Part shown: positions 52,522 to 60,823 of the stretch, one piece after another
Numbering within the stretch: position 1 is the stretch's first letter
How the letters are laid out: each line of letters begins with the position of its first letter
NCBI GenBank assembly: GCA_013289955.1
Contig: JABCYZ010000016.1
Location: forward strand, 1 to 64,000
Source: Acidobacteriota bacterium
GTDB taxonomy: Bacteria; Acidobacteriota; Terriglobia; Acidiferrales; UBA7541
Length of the DNA: 64,000 nt
Direction: 5' to 3'
Program-made: the position numbers and the translations under genes
Notes under the pieces: generated by a model
What the model saw: the letters and a program-made list of their open reading frames with translations, nothing else
What the model was told of the DNA's origin: nothing
The model's database searches: none

Positions 52522-53604
52522 GTGCCGACGCGGAAAGATCCACGAAAAAATATTCCGGCTGGAATCGCCGTTGCCGCGTTATTGCTCTGCGCTGCGTTCT
52601 GGCCGTCTCCTGTAGCCGAAGCGCAAACTCCGGCGGCGAGTGCGACAGCGTCACCGGTCTACAAGGAATTCGTGGATGAGGCGGGCCGCACCGTTCGCGT
52701 CCCGCAACCCGTGCAGCGCATCGTCTCTCTTGCGCCAAGTCTCACGGAAACGATCTACGCTCTCGGCTTGCAGGATCGCCTCGTCGGAGATACGGATTTT
52801 TGCGATTATCCCCCCGACGCTCAGAAAAAAACTAAAGTCGGCGGCGCGATCAATCCGAGTCTTGAACAAATTGCCGCTCTGCGGCCTGATCTCGTTCTCC
52901 TGACCAAAAGTTTGAATCTCATCGAGACCGTGAACGCTCTCGACAGCCTCGGCATTTCTTCTTATGGCACCGATCCGCATACCGTGAAGGACATCGTTTC
53001 CTCCACCGAGCGACTCGCCGGCGTCCTCGGCGTGCCGGAAGCTGGCGCCGCCGTTGGCGCCGATCTCGAACGCCACCTAGCCGATCTCCAACAGCGTCTG
53101 AACGGCGTGCCGCCGCGCCGCGTTCTGTTCATCGTTTGGTCGGATCCACTGATCTCCGCCGGCAAAAACACGTTTATTGCCGATGCGCTGCGGCTCGCGG
53201 GCGCCACTTCCATCGTCGACTCCTCCCAAGACTGGCCCCATATGAGTCTTGAGGAAGTGGTCCGTCTCCAGCCGGACTTCCTCGTTTTCGCCGCGTCCCA
53301 TTCCGATAGCGGGAAGAATGACTTTGACGTACTCGCTGAGCGCCCCGGATGGCGCGGTCTCGACGCCGTCCGCAACCGCCATTTTGCCGTCATCAGCGAC
53401 GCCGTAAATCGCCCCGCACCGCGAATCGTCTCGGCCATCGAGGATCTTGCGCGCCAGTTGCATCCCGAAGCTTTTTCCACGCATCCCGGCGAGGAAAAAG
53501 AAAAGAAAATCCCTCCCCCCGCCCAGCCACAACCCGCACTCCGCGCAGCGCAGTCTGCCGGCGGAGATGCCGCTCGTCTGGAGGTCTGCGCTTGCGCCCT
53601 TTGA
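52522..53604 (+). CDS. btuF: Cobalamin ABC transporter substrate-binding protein
   Basis: A 360-residue periplasmic protein of the BtuF/FepB class: signal peptide (IPAGIAVAALLLCAAFW), then VDEAGRTVRVPQPVQRIVSLAPSLTETIYALG (helical-backbone fold start, here VRVPQPVQRIVSLAPS), and LVGDTDFCDYPPDA typical of BtuF. The C-terminal 45 residues are a proline/charge-rich tail beyond the fold. The start is GTG at 52522 with GGGGAAT upstream. The riboswitch just in front makes cobalamin the ligand. It overlaps the permease gene by 13 bases. Confidence 0.9.
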   Translation: MPTRKDPRKNIPAGIAVAALLLCAAFWPSPVAEAQTPAASATASPVYKEFVDEAGRTVRVPQPVQRIVSLAPSLTETIYALGLQDRLVGDTDFCDYPPDAQKKTKVGGAINPSLEQIAALRPDLVLLTKSLNLIETVNALDSLGISSYGTDPHTVKDIVSSTERLAGVLGVPEAGAAVGADLERHLADLQQRLNGVPPRRVLFIVWSDPLISAGKNTFIADALRLAGATSIVDSSQDWPHMSLEEVVRLQPDFLVFAASHSDSGKNDFDVLAERPGWRGLDAVRNRHFAVISDAVNRPAPRIVSAIEDLARQLHPEAFSTHPGEEKEKKIPPPAQPQPALRAAQSAGGDAARLEVCACAL

Positions 53605-54632
53605 CGCTCAGCCGCTTGCTCGCTCACTGCGCCATTCTCTCGGCAGTCCTGTTCGTCGTCGTGGTGATCGCGCTCAAGCTCGGCGCCGTGCCCGTGTCTC
53701 TCTACGGCTTGGGTCACGATCTTCTCCGCGTCCTTTTTCGCCAAACCAGCCAGCTCTCCAGCGAATACCAGCTCATCATTTTCGATATTCGCTTGCCGCG
53801 CATTCTGCTCGGCATCTTTGTAGGCGCTTCTCTTTCTGTGGCCGGCGCGAGCTTTCAGGCCTTGCTGCGCAATCCTCTGGCTGATCCCTATGTACTCGGC
53901 GTCTCGAGCGGCGCCGCGGTCGGCGCCATTATCGCGCTGGTTATCGAGCCCCACCTGGCCCTCGCACCCGCCGTCGCCGCGCTCTTGACGCCCATCGGCG
54001 CGTTTCTCGGGGCTGCGCTTACGGTTACCGCCGTCTACTTCCTCGGGCTCCGTCAAGGACAAATCGACAGTAGCACCTTGCTGCTCGCCGGCATCATTTC
54101 GGCTTCGTTTCTCCAAGCCATCATCATGTTTTTCATGTCCACGCTGAGCGGCGGCAACTATCGCGGGATTGCCTTCTGGATGATGGGTGAACTCCAGACC
54201 CAGCCCCCGCACATTGTGAGCCTCATCCTTCGCTTCGGTTTTTTTCTTTCCGCTGCGGCCATTTACACAACTGCCTCTGACCTGAACTTGCTTCTTGCCG
54301 GGGAGAAGGAAGCGATGCATCTTGGTGTCGACGTTCGCCGCGTCCGTTTGGTCGTTTACATCGCCGCGTCCTTGTTGACCGGTCTGGCAGTCTCCGTCAG
54401 CGGCGCCATCGGCTACGTCGGCTTGCTGGTGCCTCACGTCATGCGGCTACTCTTTGGCTCCGATCATCGCATTCTCCTGCCAACGGCTGCGTTCGGCGGG
54501 GCCATCGCTGTAGTCGTCGCCGACACGCTTGCACGCACCGTCGTTTCTCCTTCGGAACTTCCCGTCGGCGCCATGACCGCCATAGCCGGGGCGCCCCTTT
54601 TTCTTTACCTGATGCGCAGGAGGCTGGCATGA
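53592..54632 (+). CDS. btuC: Cobalamin ABC transporter permease (FecCD family)
   Basis: A 346-residue, about 10-helix permease: LRNPLADPYVLGVSSGAAVGA, GTAL-like TPIGAFLGAALTVT, SGAIGYVGLLVPHVMRLLFG and the final PVGAMTAIAGAPLFLYLM. The start is taken as TTG 53592 because GGAGGT lies 6 bases upstream; an in-frame TTG at 53601 is less well placed. It overlaps btuF by 13 bases and the ATPase gene by 4, so all three are coupled. Confidence 0.9.
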   Translation: MRPLTLSRLLAHCAILSAVLFVVVVIALKLGAVPVSLYGLGHDLLRVLFRQTSQLSSEYQLIIFDIRLPRILLGIFVGASLSVAGASFQALLRNPLADPYVLGVSSGAAVGAIIALVIEPHLALAPAVAALLTPIGAFLGAALTVTAVYFLGLRQGQIDSSTLLLAGIISASFLQAIIMFFMSTLSGGNYRGIAFWMMGELQTQPPHIVSLILRFGFFLSAAAIYTTASDLNLLLAGEKEAMHLGVDVRRVRLVVYIAASLLTGLAVSVSGAIGYVGLLVPHVMRLLFGSDHRILLPTAAFGGAIAVVVADTLARTVVSPSELPVGAMTAIAGAPLFLYLMRRRLA

Positions 54633-55498
54633 GCAGTTTCGCTCGCTCCCCCTCTTCCGCCGCGGCTCGCCCTATCGGCGACGCCGGCGATTTCAACTCC
54701 GACATTCGCTTGAGCGTCGAACAGGTCAGCTATGCGTACTCCGCCAACCCAACGCAAGCGCCGCTCTTCACGCTCGAAGCGACAAGCTTCCAGGCGCGTC
54801 CCGGCGAAATCGTCGCCATCGTTGGTCCAAACGCTTGCGGCAAATCCACTCTCTTGAAGCTGATCGCGGGGTCTCTCGAACCCCTTTCCGGACGCGTGCT
54901 TCTGAACGGTTTTGTCACCCACGCGCTTCCCCACAGAACCCGCGGCCAGCGCATCGCCATGGTCCAGCAGGAAAGCCCTTTGCTTTTTCCGTCGCGGGCC
55001 TGGGAATTTGTTCTTCAGGGAAGGCATCCCTACGGCCGCACGCTTCGCTTCGAAACCGAAGAAGACATTGTCATCGCGCGCAACGCCCTGGCGCAGGTTG
55101 GCGCAGAACATCTCAGCGACCGCTTTATGGATCAAATCTCCGGCGGCGAGAAACAACGCGTGATTCTAGCGCGTGCTCTCGCCCAGCAACCGCTGCTTCT
55201 GCTTCTGGACGAGCCCACGCTGCATCTCGATATTGGCGCGCAGGTCGATCTGCTCGAAACTCTGCGCCGGCTCGCATCCGCCAACCGCTATACCGTTGTC
55301 GTTGTGACCCACGAGCTGAACCTCGCCGGCCAGTATGCCGACCAGGTCGCACTCTTTCAGAAGGGCAAGTGTCTTCGCGTTGGTCCGCCTGCAGCTGTCT
55401 TCCGGCGCGAATTGCTCGAACAGGTTTTCCAGACGCCGCTCACCGTGGAACTCGGCTCATCCGGCCGTCCGCGAGTGAACATGCCGTCTGCAAAGTAA
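54629..55498 (+). CDS. btuD: Cobalamin ABC transporter ATP-binding protein
   Basis: A 289-residue FepC/BtuD-type ATPase with Walker A GPNACGKST, signature SGGEKQRVILARAL and Walker B LLLLDEPTLHLD. The first 30 residues are an extra N-terminal tail. The start overlaps the permease stop (ATGA). It is the last of the three uptake genes under the first riboswitch. Confidence 0.92.
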   Translation: MSSFARSPSSAAARPIGDAGDFNSDIRLSVEQVSYAYSANPTQAPLFTLEATSFQARPGEIVAIVGPNACGKSTLLKLIAGSLEPLSGRVLLNGFVTHALPHRTRGQRIAMVQQESPLLFPSRAWEFVLQGRHPYGRTLRFETEEDIVIARNALAQVGAEHLSDRFMDQISGGEKQRVILARALAQQPLLLLLDEPTLHLDIGAQVDLLETLRRLASANRYTVVVVTHELNLAGQYADQVALFQKGKCLRVGPPAAVFRRELLEQVFQTPLTVELGSSGRPRVNMPSAK

Positions 55499-55754
55499 GT
55501 AGCCGTTCGATCGTTCACCTAATCGCCGCGGCTCACCCTGCGGCACTTGAATCACCCAAACCGGGCCTTTGGCCCACCACAATCATCGCGGACTTCGTGC
55601 ACGGGAAGACGGTGCGTTTGCCCTCGCCAACGCTGGGGTCGAACGTGAAAGAAGCCGTCGCCGCCGCGCGACTGTAAGGCGGAACAAGAGACTGCTGCGG
55701 CCACTGCAGCGCATCGCTCCCTCACCCGCGATCTTCCCGAAAGATCGCCGCAGA

Positions 55755-55855
55755 AATAAGGAGCAGCGCTACGGGAAGGCCTCGCACCGGCCCCGTTGAA
55801 CTATCTCGAGACAAACGGGGGCGGAACTGCCGCCAAGCCAGGAGACCGGCGAAGT
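55755..55855 (+). ncRNA. Divergent cobalamin riboswitch candidate upstream of the BtuB-like receptor
   Basis: CTACGGGAAG (55769-55778) and a perfect B12 box, AAGCCAGGAGACC (55835-55847), lie in the right order and distance. The usual CCCGCnACTGT core is replaced by a hairpin GGCGGAACTGCCGCC (55820-55834), so part of the core is degenerate. Position directly before the TonB-dependent cobalamin receptor supports a real regulatory RNA. A variant or partly decayed riboswitch are both possible. Confidence 0.6.
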
Positions 55856-55930
55856 CTGCAAGCCCGAGCGATCTTTTCCGAGCGCCAGGCCAACCTTCAA
55901 GTTCCCGCGCGAGAGGGAGCGGAGGAAACC

Positions 55931-58249
55931 ATGAAAACGACTCTTCTTCGAACCGCCTTTCTTTTTTTGGCAGTCTTCGCAGTTAGTTTTTCTTCGCACG
56001 CACAAAATAATTCCAGCACCATGGACGCTCATCTCTTCGGTACGCTCCTCGATTCCAGCGGTGCAGGAGTCGCCGCAGTAACGGTTACCGCGCAACTGGA
56101 AGGAAACACAACCGCGCAACTCTGGAAAGCGAATTCGTCCACCGACGGTGCCTACAGCCTCGCTATTCCGCCAGGCCGCTATCGCGTATCGTTCAGACGC
56201 TCCCCGTTCGTTTCTCGCGATCTTGTTTTTGATTTGGCTCCCGGCGAACAGCGCAAGCTGGACCTTAGCCTCGACCTCGAGCGCCTCTCATCGAGCGTCA
56301 TCGTCACCGCGCAAGCCGAGCCAACGTTGGTCGATCAAACCACCGCTTCCGTCTCGATCATCACAAAAGAGGAAATCGAAGCCAGGCAATCCGTCTTCCT
56401 GACCGATGCTCTCCTCTTCGCCCCCGGCATTGCCCTCGGCCGCACCGGCCCTGAGGGGGGCACTGCCTCCGTCTTCCTCAACGGCGGCAATTCCAATTTC
56501 ACCAAAGTCCTCGTCGATGGCGCGCCCATCAACCCTCCCGGCGGAGCCGTCGATTTCTCGGGCCTCACGCTCGAGGACATCGACAAAGTCGAAGTCGTCC
56601 GCGGCGCCGAAAGCGCCATCTACGGTACCGACGCCGTCGACGGCGTCATCCAGCTCTTCACCCATCGCGGCGATACGCGCGTGCCCGAGTTCAGCGTCTA
56701 TGGGGAAGGCGGCAGTTTCGGCTCCGGCCGCGGCGGCGCCGAGCTCAGCGGTCTGCTCGGCGCTTTCGACTACTCCGTCGCCGCCTCCTACTTCCAAACC
56801 GACGGCCAGGGCCCCGACGACGATTTTCTGAATCGCACGCTCTCCGGCAATTTCGGCTATCGCTTCAGCGACACCAGCCAAATCCGCCTCACCCTCCGCG
56901 ACAACGACGGTATCGCCGGTATCCCCGGTCAAACCCTCTACGAACCTCCGAATCTAGACCAGCGCTACACCCAGCATCTCTTCAGCTCCAGCGCTCGCTG
57001 GGATTTCGCCACCGGCAAACACTGGCGCCATCAAATCAGCGGCGCCGAGTCCTACACCCTGCAAGTCAGCGACAATCCCGTGCAAAGTTTTTATGCCACC
57101 GATCCCAACGCGTTCTGTCCGCAGACCAATCCTGCGGCTGTCGCCACCGCAGAATTCTGCGATTTCCCCGGCAACAGCCGTTTCCAGTACAATCGGGCCA
57201 ATGTCACCGCGCAAACCAGCTATCTGCTTTCGAATTTCGGTGTCACCGCTGGTTACGAATCCGAAGTCGAAAACGCTTTCCTCACCTCCATCAACGTCCC
57301 TCACGCCCGCCGCAACAATCAGGCCGGCTTTCTGGACTTTCGCTATCGCCCTCATCCGCGCGCCTCTCTGAATTTCGGTGGCCGCGCGGAAGCCAACGCC
57401 AATTTCGGCACCCGCGTCGTTCCCCGCGCTGGAGCCTCGCTCGTTCTTCTCTACGGCAAAGGTTTCCGCGGCGACACGCTCTTCCGTGCTTTCTACGCCG
57501 AAGGCATCAAGGAGCCGCGCTTCGACCAGCTCTACGGCGACAATTTCGGCGATTTCGGCAACCCTTCGCTTAAACCAGAAGCCAGCAAAACCTGGACCAC
57601 CGGCATCGACCAAAAACTCCTAGGCGACCACGTCCACTTGAGCGCCGAATATTTCTCCAGCCGCTTCTACGACATCGTCAGCTTCGCCTTCTGCGAGTCC
57701 GACCCCAGCAATCCCGCCGGTAACTCCTGTGGCGTCGTTCTTCCCGGCAATCCGGCGAACAATCCCACCAGCTTCGGCTATTATTTCAACACAGACCTCG
57801 CCCGCGCTCGCGGGCTCAACCTCACCGGCGAAACAAGATTCACGCGCTGGCTGAACCTCGCGGGAAACTATACCTACGACGACACCCTGGTGATCAAGGC
57901 GCCCAACGCCTTTGACCCAACCGAACTCCCCGGCAACCGCCTCATCCGCCGACCGGCAAATTCCGGTTCGCTCACCCTCAACGCCGCTTTCCGCCGGCTC
58001 AACGTCACCTTGGGCGGTTACTTCACCGGTGTCCGCACCGACAGCGATTTCCTCGGCCTCGGTTTCACGCGAAACCCCGGCTACGCACGTTTCGATCTAT
58101 CCGGCAGCTACCGCCTAAACCATGGCGTAACGCTCTACGCTCGCGGCACAAATCTCTTCGACAAACAATATCAAGACGCTCTCGGCTACCCCGCACTGGG
58201 CCGCGACTTGCGCGCCGGCGTCCGCTACACCTTCGGTGGGAGAAATTGA
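55931..58249 (+). CDS. btuB: BtuB-like TonB-dependent receptor with N-terminal carboxypeptidase-like domain
   Basis: A 772-residue outer-membrane receptor. Signal peptide (LLRTAFLFLAVFAVSFSSHA), CarbopepD-like domain (about 30-110), plug (about 115-240, with VVRGAESAIYGTDAVDGVI), and a barrel ending in VRYTFGGRN. The ATG at 55931 follows GGAGGA; the frame is open further back through the riboswitch region, which is not coding. The preceding riboswitch candidate and the upstream btuFCD genes make cobalamin or a corrinoid the likely cargo. The gene symbol is by role, as the N-terminal extra domain is not in E. coli BtuB. Confidence 0.85.
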   Translation: MKTTLLRTAFLFLAVFAVSFSSHAQNNSSTMDAHLFGTLLDSSGAGVAAVTVTAQLEGNTTAQLWKANSSTDGAYSLAIPPGRYRVSFRRSPFVSRDLVFDLAPGEQRKLDLSLDLERLSSSVIVTAQAEPTLVDQTTASVSIITKEEIEARQSVFLTDALLFAPGIALGRTGPEGGTASVFLNGGNSNFTKVLVDGAPINPPGGAVDFSGLTLEDIDKVEVVRGAESAIYGTDAVDGVIQLFTHRGDTRVPEFSVYGEGGSFGSGRGGAELSGLLGAFDYSVAASYFQTDGQGPDDDFLNRTLSGNFGYRFSDTSQIRLTLRDNDGIAGIPGQTLYEPPNLDQRYTQHLFSSSARWDFATGKHWRHQISGAESYTLQVSDNPVQSFYATDPNAFCPQTNPAAVATAEFCDFPGNSRFQYNRANVTAQTSYLLSNFGVTAGYESEVENAFLTSINVPHARRNNQAGFLDFRYRPHPRASLNFGGRAEANANFGTRVVPRAGASLVLLYGKGFRGDTLFRAFYAEGIKEPRFDQLYGDNFGDFGNPSLKPEASKTWTTGIDQKLLGDHVHLSAEYFSSRFYDIVSFAFCESDPSNPAGNSCGVVLPGNPANNPTSFGYYFNTDLARARGLNLTGETRFTRWLNLAGNYTYDDTLVIKAPNAFDPTELPGNRLIRRPANSGSLTLNAAFRRLNVTLGGYFTGVRTDSDFLGLGFTRNPGYARFDLSGSYRLNHGVTLYARGTNLFDKQYQDALGYPALGRDLRAGVRYTFGGRN

Positions 58250-58254
58250 CGCGG

Positions 58255-58920
58255 ATGAGCGCCGCCGAACCCATTCTCTTCTGCTGGAGCGGCGGCAAAG
58301 ACAGCGCCATGGCCCTCCACACACTTCTCCAGCAAGGCGATGTCCAGATCGCCGCGCTTCTGACCACCGTCACCGAAGGCTACGACCGCATCAGCATGCA
58401 CGGCGTCCGCCGCGAACTCCTCCACCAACAAGCCCAATCGATTGGCCTGCCTCTTCACGAAGTCCTGATCCCCCCTCAATGCGTCAATCCCACGTATGAA
58501 GCGCGTATGGAGGAAGCTCTTCGCATTTATCTCGATCAAGGCGTGTCCAAGGTAGCCTTCGGCGACATCTTTCTAGAAGACCTCCGCGCCTATCGCGAAA
58601 AAAATCTGTCCCGTCTCGACATGACAGCGATTTTTCCTATCTGGAAGCGCGATACCAGCGAACTCATCCGCTCCTTCCACGCCAACAAATTCCGCGCCGT
58701 CGCCGTTTGCATCGACAGCAAAATCCTCGCCCCCAGTTTCGCCGGCCGCGAACTCGACGAGTCCTTCTTCAGGGACCTGCCTCGAGAAGCCGATCCATGC
58801 GGAGAAAACGGTGAGTTCCACACCTTCGTCTTCGATGGCCCCATTTTGAAATCTCCCATCCAAGTCCGCACCGGAGAAGTTGTCAACCGCGATGGTTTTG
58901 TTTTCTGCGACTTACTGTAG
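58255..58920 (+). CDS. Dph6/DUF71-like ATP-binding PP-loop protein
   Basis: A 221-residue protein with PP-loop SGGKDSAMAL near the N-terminus and GENGEFHTFVFDGP near the C-terminus, the two hallmarks of the diphthine-ammonia ligase-like family. Bacteria do not make diphthamide, so it must act on something else. Its place behind the cobalamin receptor suggests a corrinoid- or amide-related role (inference). The ATG at 58255 is chosen over a TTG at 58246. Only 5 bases separate it from the receptor stop. Confidence 0.85.
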   Translation: MSAAEPILFCWSGGKDSAMALHTLLQQGDVQIAALLTTVTEGYDRISMHGVRRELLHQQAQSIGLPLHEVLIPPQCVNPTYEARMEEALRIYLDQGVSKVAFGDIFLEDLRAYREKNLSRLDMTAIFPIWKRDTSELIRSFHANKFRAVAVCIDSKILAPSFAGRELDESFFRDLPREADPCGENGEFHTFVFDGPILKSPIQVRTGEVVNRDGFVFCDLL

Positions 58921-58940
58921 AAAATGGAGGAAGCAACAAA

Positions 58941-59510
58941 ATGAATACGGAAATATCTCAAAACGCAAATCTGCTCTATCGCACGCTGCTGGCCCTCGCC
59001 CTGATCGCTCTCGCCGCCGCATTACGCGTCGCGCCGCATCCGTGGAACTTCACCCCTGTCGGCGCCATGGCCCTCTTCTCCGGCGCCATTCTCAAGGACC
59101 GCCGCCTGGCCTTCATCGTTCCACTGTGCGCGCTCTTCGCCGGAGACGTCTTCCTCGGTTTCCACAAACTCATGCCCGTCGTCTACGCCAGCTTCCTCAC
59201 GAGTGTCGCCATCGGCTTCTGGCTACGCAATCGCCGGACCGTAGCCCGCATCACTGCCGCCACGCTAGTCGGCGCCATCCAGTTTTTCCTCGTCACCAAT
59301 TTTGCAGTTTGGGCCTTCGCCCTCTCCTATCCGCGCACCGCCGCCGGCCTGGTCGCCTGCTACTCAGCCGGCATCCCCTTCTTCTGGAACACCCTAGCCG
59401 GCGACGCCGCCTACGCTCTCCTCTTCTTCGGCACTTTCGCCCTGGCCGAGCGTCTCTTTCCCGCATTCTGCGAGCCTCAAACGGATTTCATTTCTCCGGC
59501 CCGGCCATGA
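58941..59510 (+). CDS. DUF6580-family integral membrane protein, putative transport component
   Basis: A 189-residue protein with about five membrane helices: LLYRTLLALALIALAAALRV, PHPWNFTPVGAMALFSGA, FIVPLCALFAGDVFLGFH and others. The family is described as putative transport proteins and looks like ECF-transporter substrate-binding subunits. GGAGGA precedes the ATG. It lies behind the receptor and Dph6-like genes, so a role in uptake of cobalamin or a precursor is plausible but unproven. The stop overlaps the next start (ATGA). Confidence 0.75.
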   Translation: MNTEISQNANLLYRTLLALALIALAAALRVAPHPWNFTPVGAMALFSGAILKDRRLAFIVPLCALFAGDVFLGFHKLMPVVYASFLTSVAIGFWLRNRRTVARITAATLVGAIQFFLVTNFAVWAFALSYPRTAAGLVACYSAGIPFFWNTLAGDAAYALLFFGTFALAERLFPAFCEPQTDFISPARP

Positions 59511-60130
59511 GCCACGCGATTCGATCCACCGCGCCGGTCCGTCATCGCATCGAGCGCCTGTGCGTTTTCTGCGGATCCAGCAGCGGTAATAATCCCGCCT
59601 ACACGGACGCAGCCGAGCATCTCGGGCGCGAGCTCTCCGCCGCCGGCATCGCTCTGGTCTTCGGCGGCGGCCGTGTGGGACTGATGGGCGTGCTTGCAAA
59701 TGCCGTACTCTCTCGAGGCGGTCGCGCCGTTGGCGTCATGCCCAAAGCGCTCGTCGAGAAAGAAATAGCTCACACTTCGTTGACCGAGCTTCGCATCGTC
59801 AACTCCATGCACGAACGGAAAGCTCTCATGGCCGACCTGGCGGATGCATTCGTCCTTCTTCCCGGAGGCTTCGGCAGTTGGGAGGAGTTCTGCGAAATCT
59901 TCACTTGGCTCCAGCTTGGAATCCACCAGAAACCCTGCGGCGTCCTCAATGTCGGTGGCTATTACGACTCGCTCCTCCGGCAAGCCTCGCGGGCCGTGTC
60001 CGATGGATTCGTGCCGGCCTCTCACCTGGAATCCTTGATCATCGAAACCGACCCGCGCCGCCTTCTTGCCCGCCTTGCTGCGGCGCCCGTCCTTCAGGAA
60101 GCAAAATGGATCCACAAGCAGGAACGCTGA
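59507..60130 (+). CDS. LOG-family nucleoside 5'-monophosphate phosphoribohydrolase (TIGR00730)
   Basis: A 207-residue Rossmann-fold protein with CVFCGSSSGNNPAY, FGGGRVGLMG and LPGGFGSWEEF, a close form of the PGGxGTxxE signature. LOG enzymes split the N-glycosidic bond of (cytokinin) nucleoside monophosphates; in bacteria many are general nucleotide hydrolases. In a cobalamin locus it may act on a nucleotide precursor (inference). The start overlaps the DUF6580 stop, and its own end overlaps the NUDIX gene by 25 bases. Confidence 0.88.
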   Translation: MSHAIRSTAPVRHRIERLCVFCGSSSGNNPAYTDAAEHLGRELSAAGIALVFGGGRVGLMGVLANAVLSRGGRAVGVMPKALVEKEIAHTSLTELRIVNSMHERKALMADLADAFVLLPGGFGSWEEFCEIFTWLQLGIHQKPCGVLNVGGYYDSLLRQASRAVSDGFVPASHLESLIIETDPRRLLARLAAAPVLQEAKWIHKQER

Positions 60131-60603
60131 GCGCCGCCGACCATGCCGTCCCGGCCGCTCGCGTCGGCGTCGGCGTGCTTTTGGTGGAGGGCGGTCAGCG
60201 CGTCCTGCTCACGCTGCGCGTTCTTCCTCCCGAAGCAGAGTGCTGGAGTATTGTCGGCGGAAAGCTGGACTATCTAGAATCTCTGGAGCAGTGCGCGATC
60301 CGTGAAACTCGCGAAGAGGTTGGCGTCGACATCGCCATCCAGTCCCTCCTTTGCGTGACCGAACATCGCCTTCCCGCCGAGCATCAGCACTGGATTTCTC
60401 CCGCGTTCCTCGCTCAAATCGTTCACGGTACGCCATGTAACTGCGAGCCCAGGAAAACGCACGAGGTCCGGTGGTTTCCCATCGACGCGCTGCCCCCTAA
60501 TCTGACCATGACGGCTCAGAATGCCATCGAGGCGTATAAACGAAGGTCCGCGCCGGGGCTAACTCCCCTGTGCTGGGCAAATTATGGCAGCGGAGGATTT
60601 TGA
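60106..60603 (+). CDS. NUDIX hydrolase
   Basis: A 165-residue protein with an intact Nudix box, GKLDYLESLEQCAIRETREE and VG following (G-x5-E-x7-R-E-x2-E-E-x-G). It cleaves nucleoside diphosphate linkages; the substrate is unknown. The ATG at 60106 follows AGGAAG and lies inside the end of the LOG gene. Together with LOG it makes a small nucleotide-processing pair at the end of the cobalamin operon. Confidence 0.88.
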   Translation: MDPQAGTLSAADHAVPAARVGVGVLLVEGGQRVLLTLRVLPPEAECWSIVGGKLDYLESLEQCAIRETREEVGVDIAIQSLLCVTEHRLPAEHQHWISPAFLAQIVHGTPCNCEPRKTHEVRWFPIDALPPNLTMTAQNAIEAYKRRSAPGLTPLCWANYGSGGF

Positions 60604-60823
60604 TCCGCGCCAAGAAATATCGCCACGTTTGGACCGACAGCGTGTTACTTCGACGCGGAAATGGCCGCACGTCAAGGATGCAGGGTTTGTGCCCACGGAA
60701 AAAGTCACCGGATTTTCGAGCTTCCGCCAGCGCCGGCATTGCCCCCACTGGGGCGGGCCTGAAAAAAGATGGTCGGAGATACCTCACCCGCGTGTAGCCT
60801 GAATTAGGTTATCCTACGTTACC

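Noticed and set aside
52962..54437. Minus-strand frame of 491 codons over btuF/btuC
   Set aside because: Its translation is low-complexity and charged, without domains, and it is antisense to well-supported transport genes.
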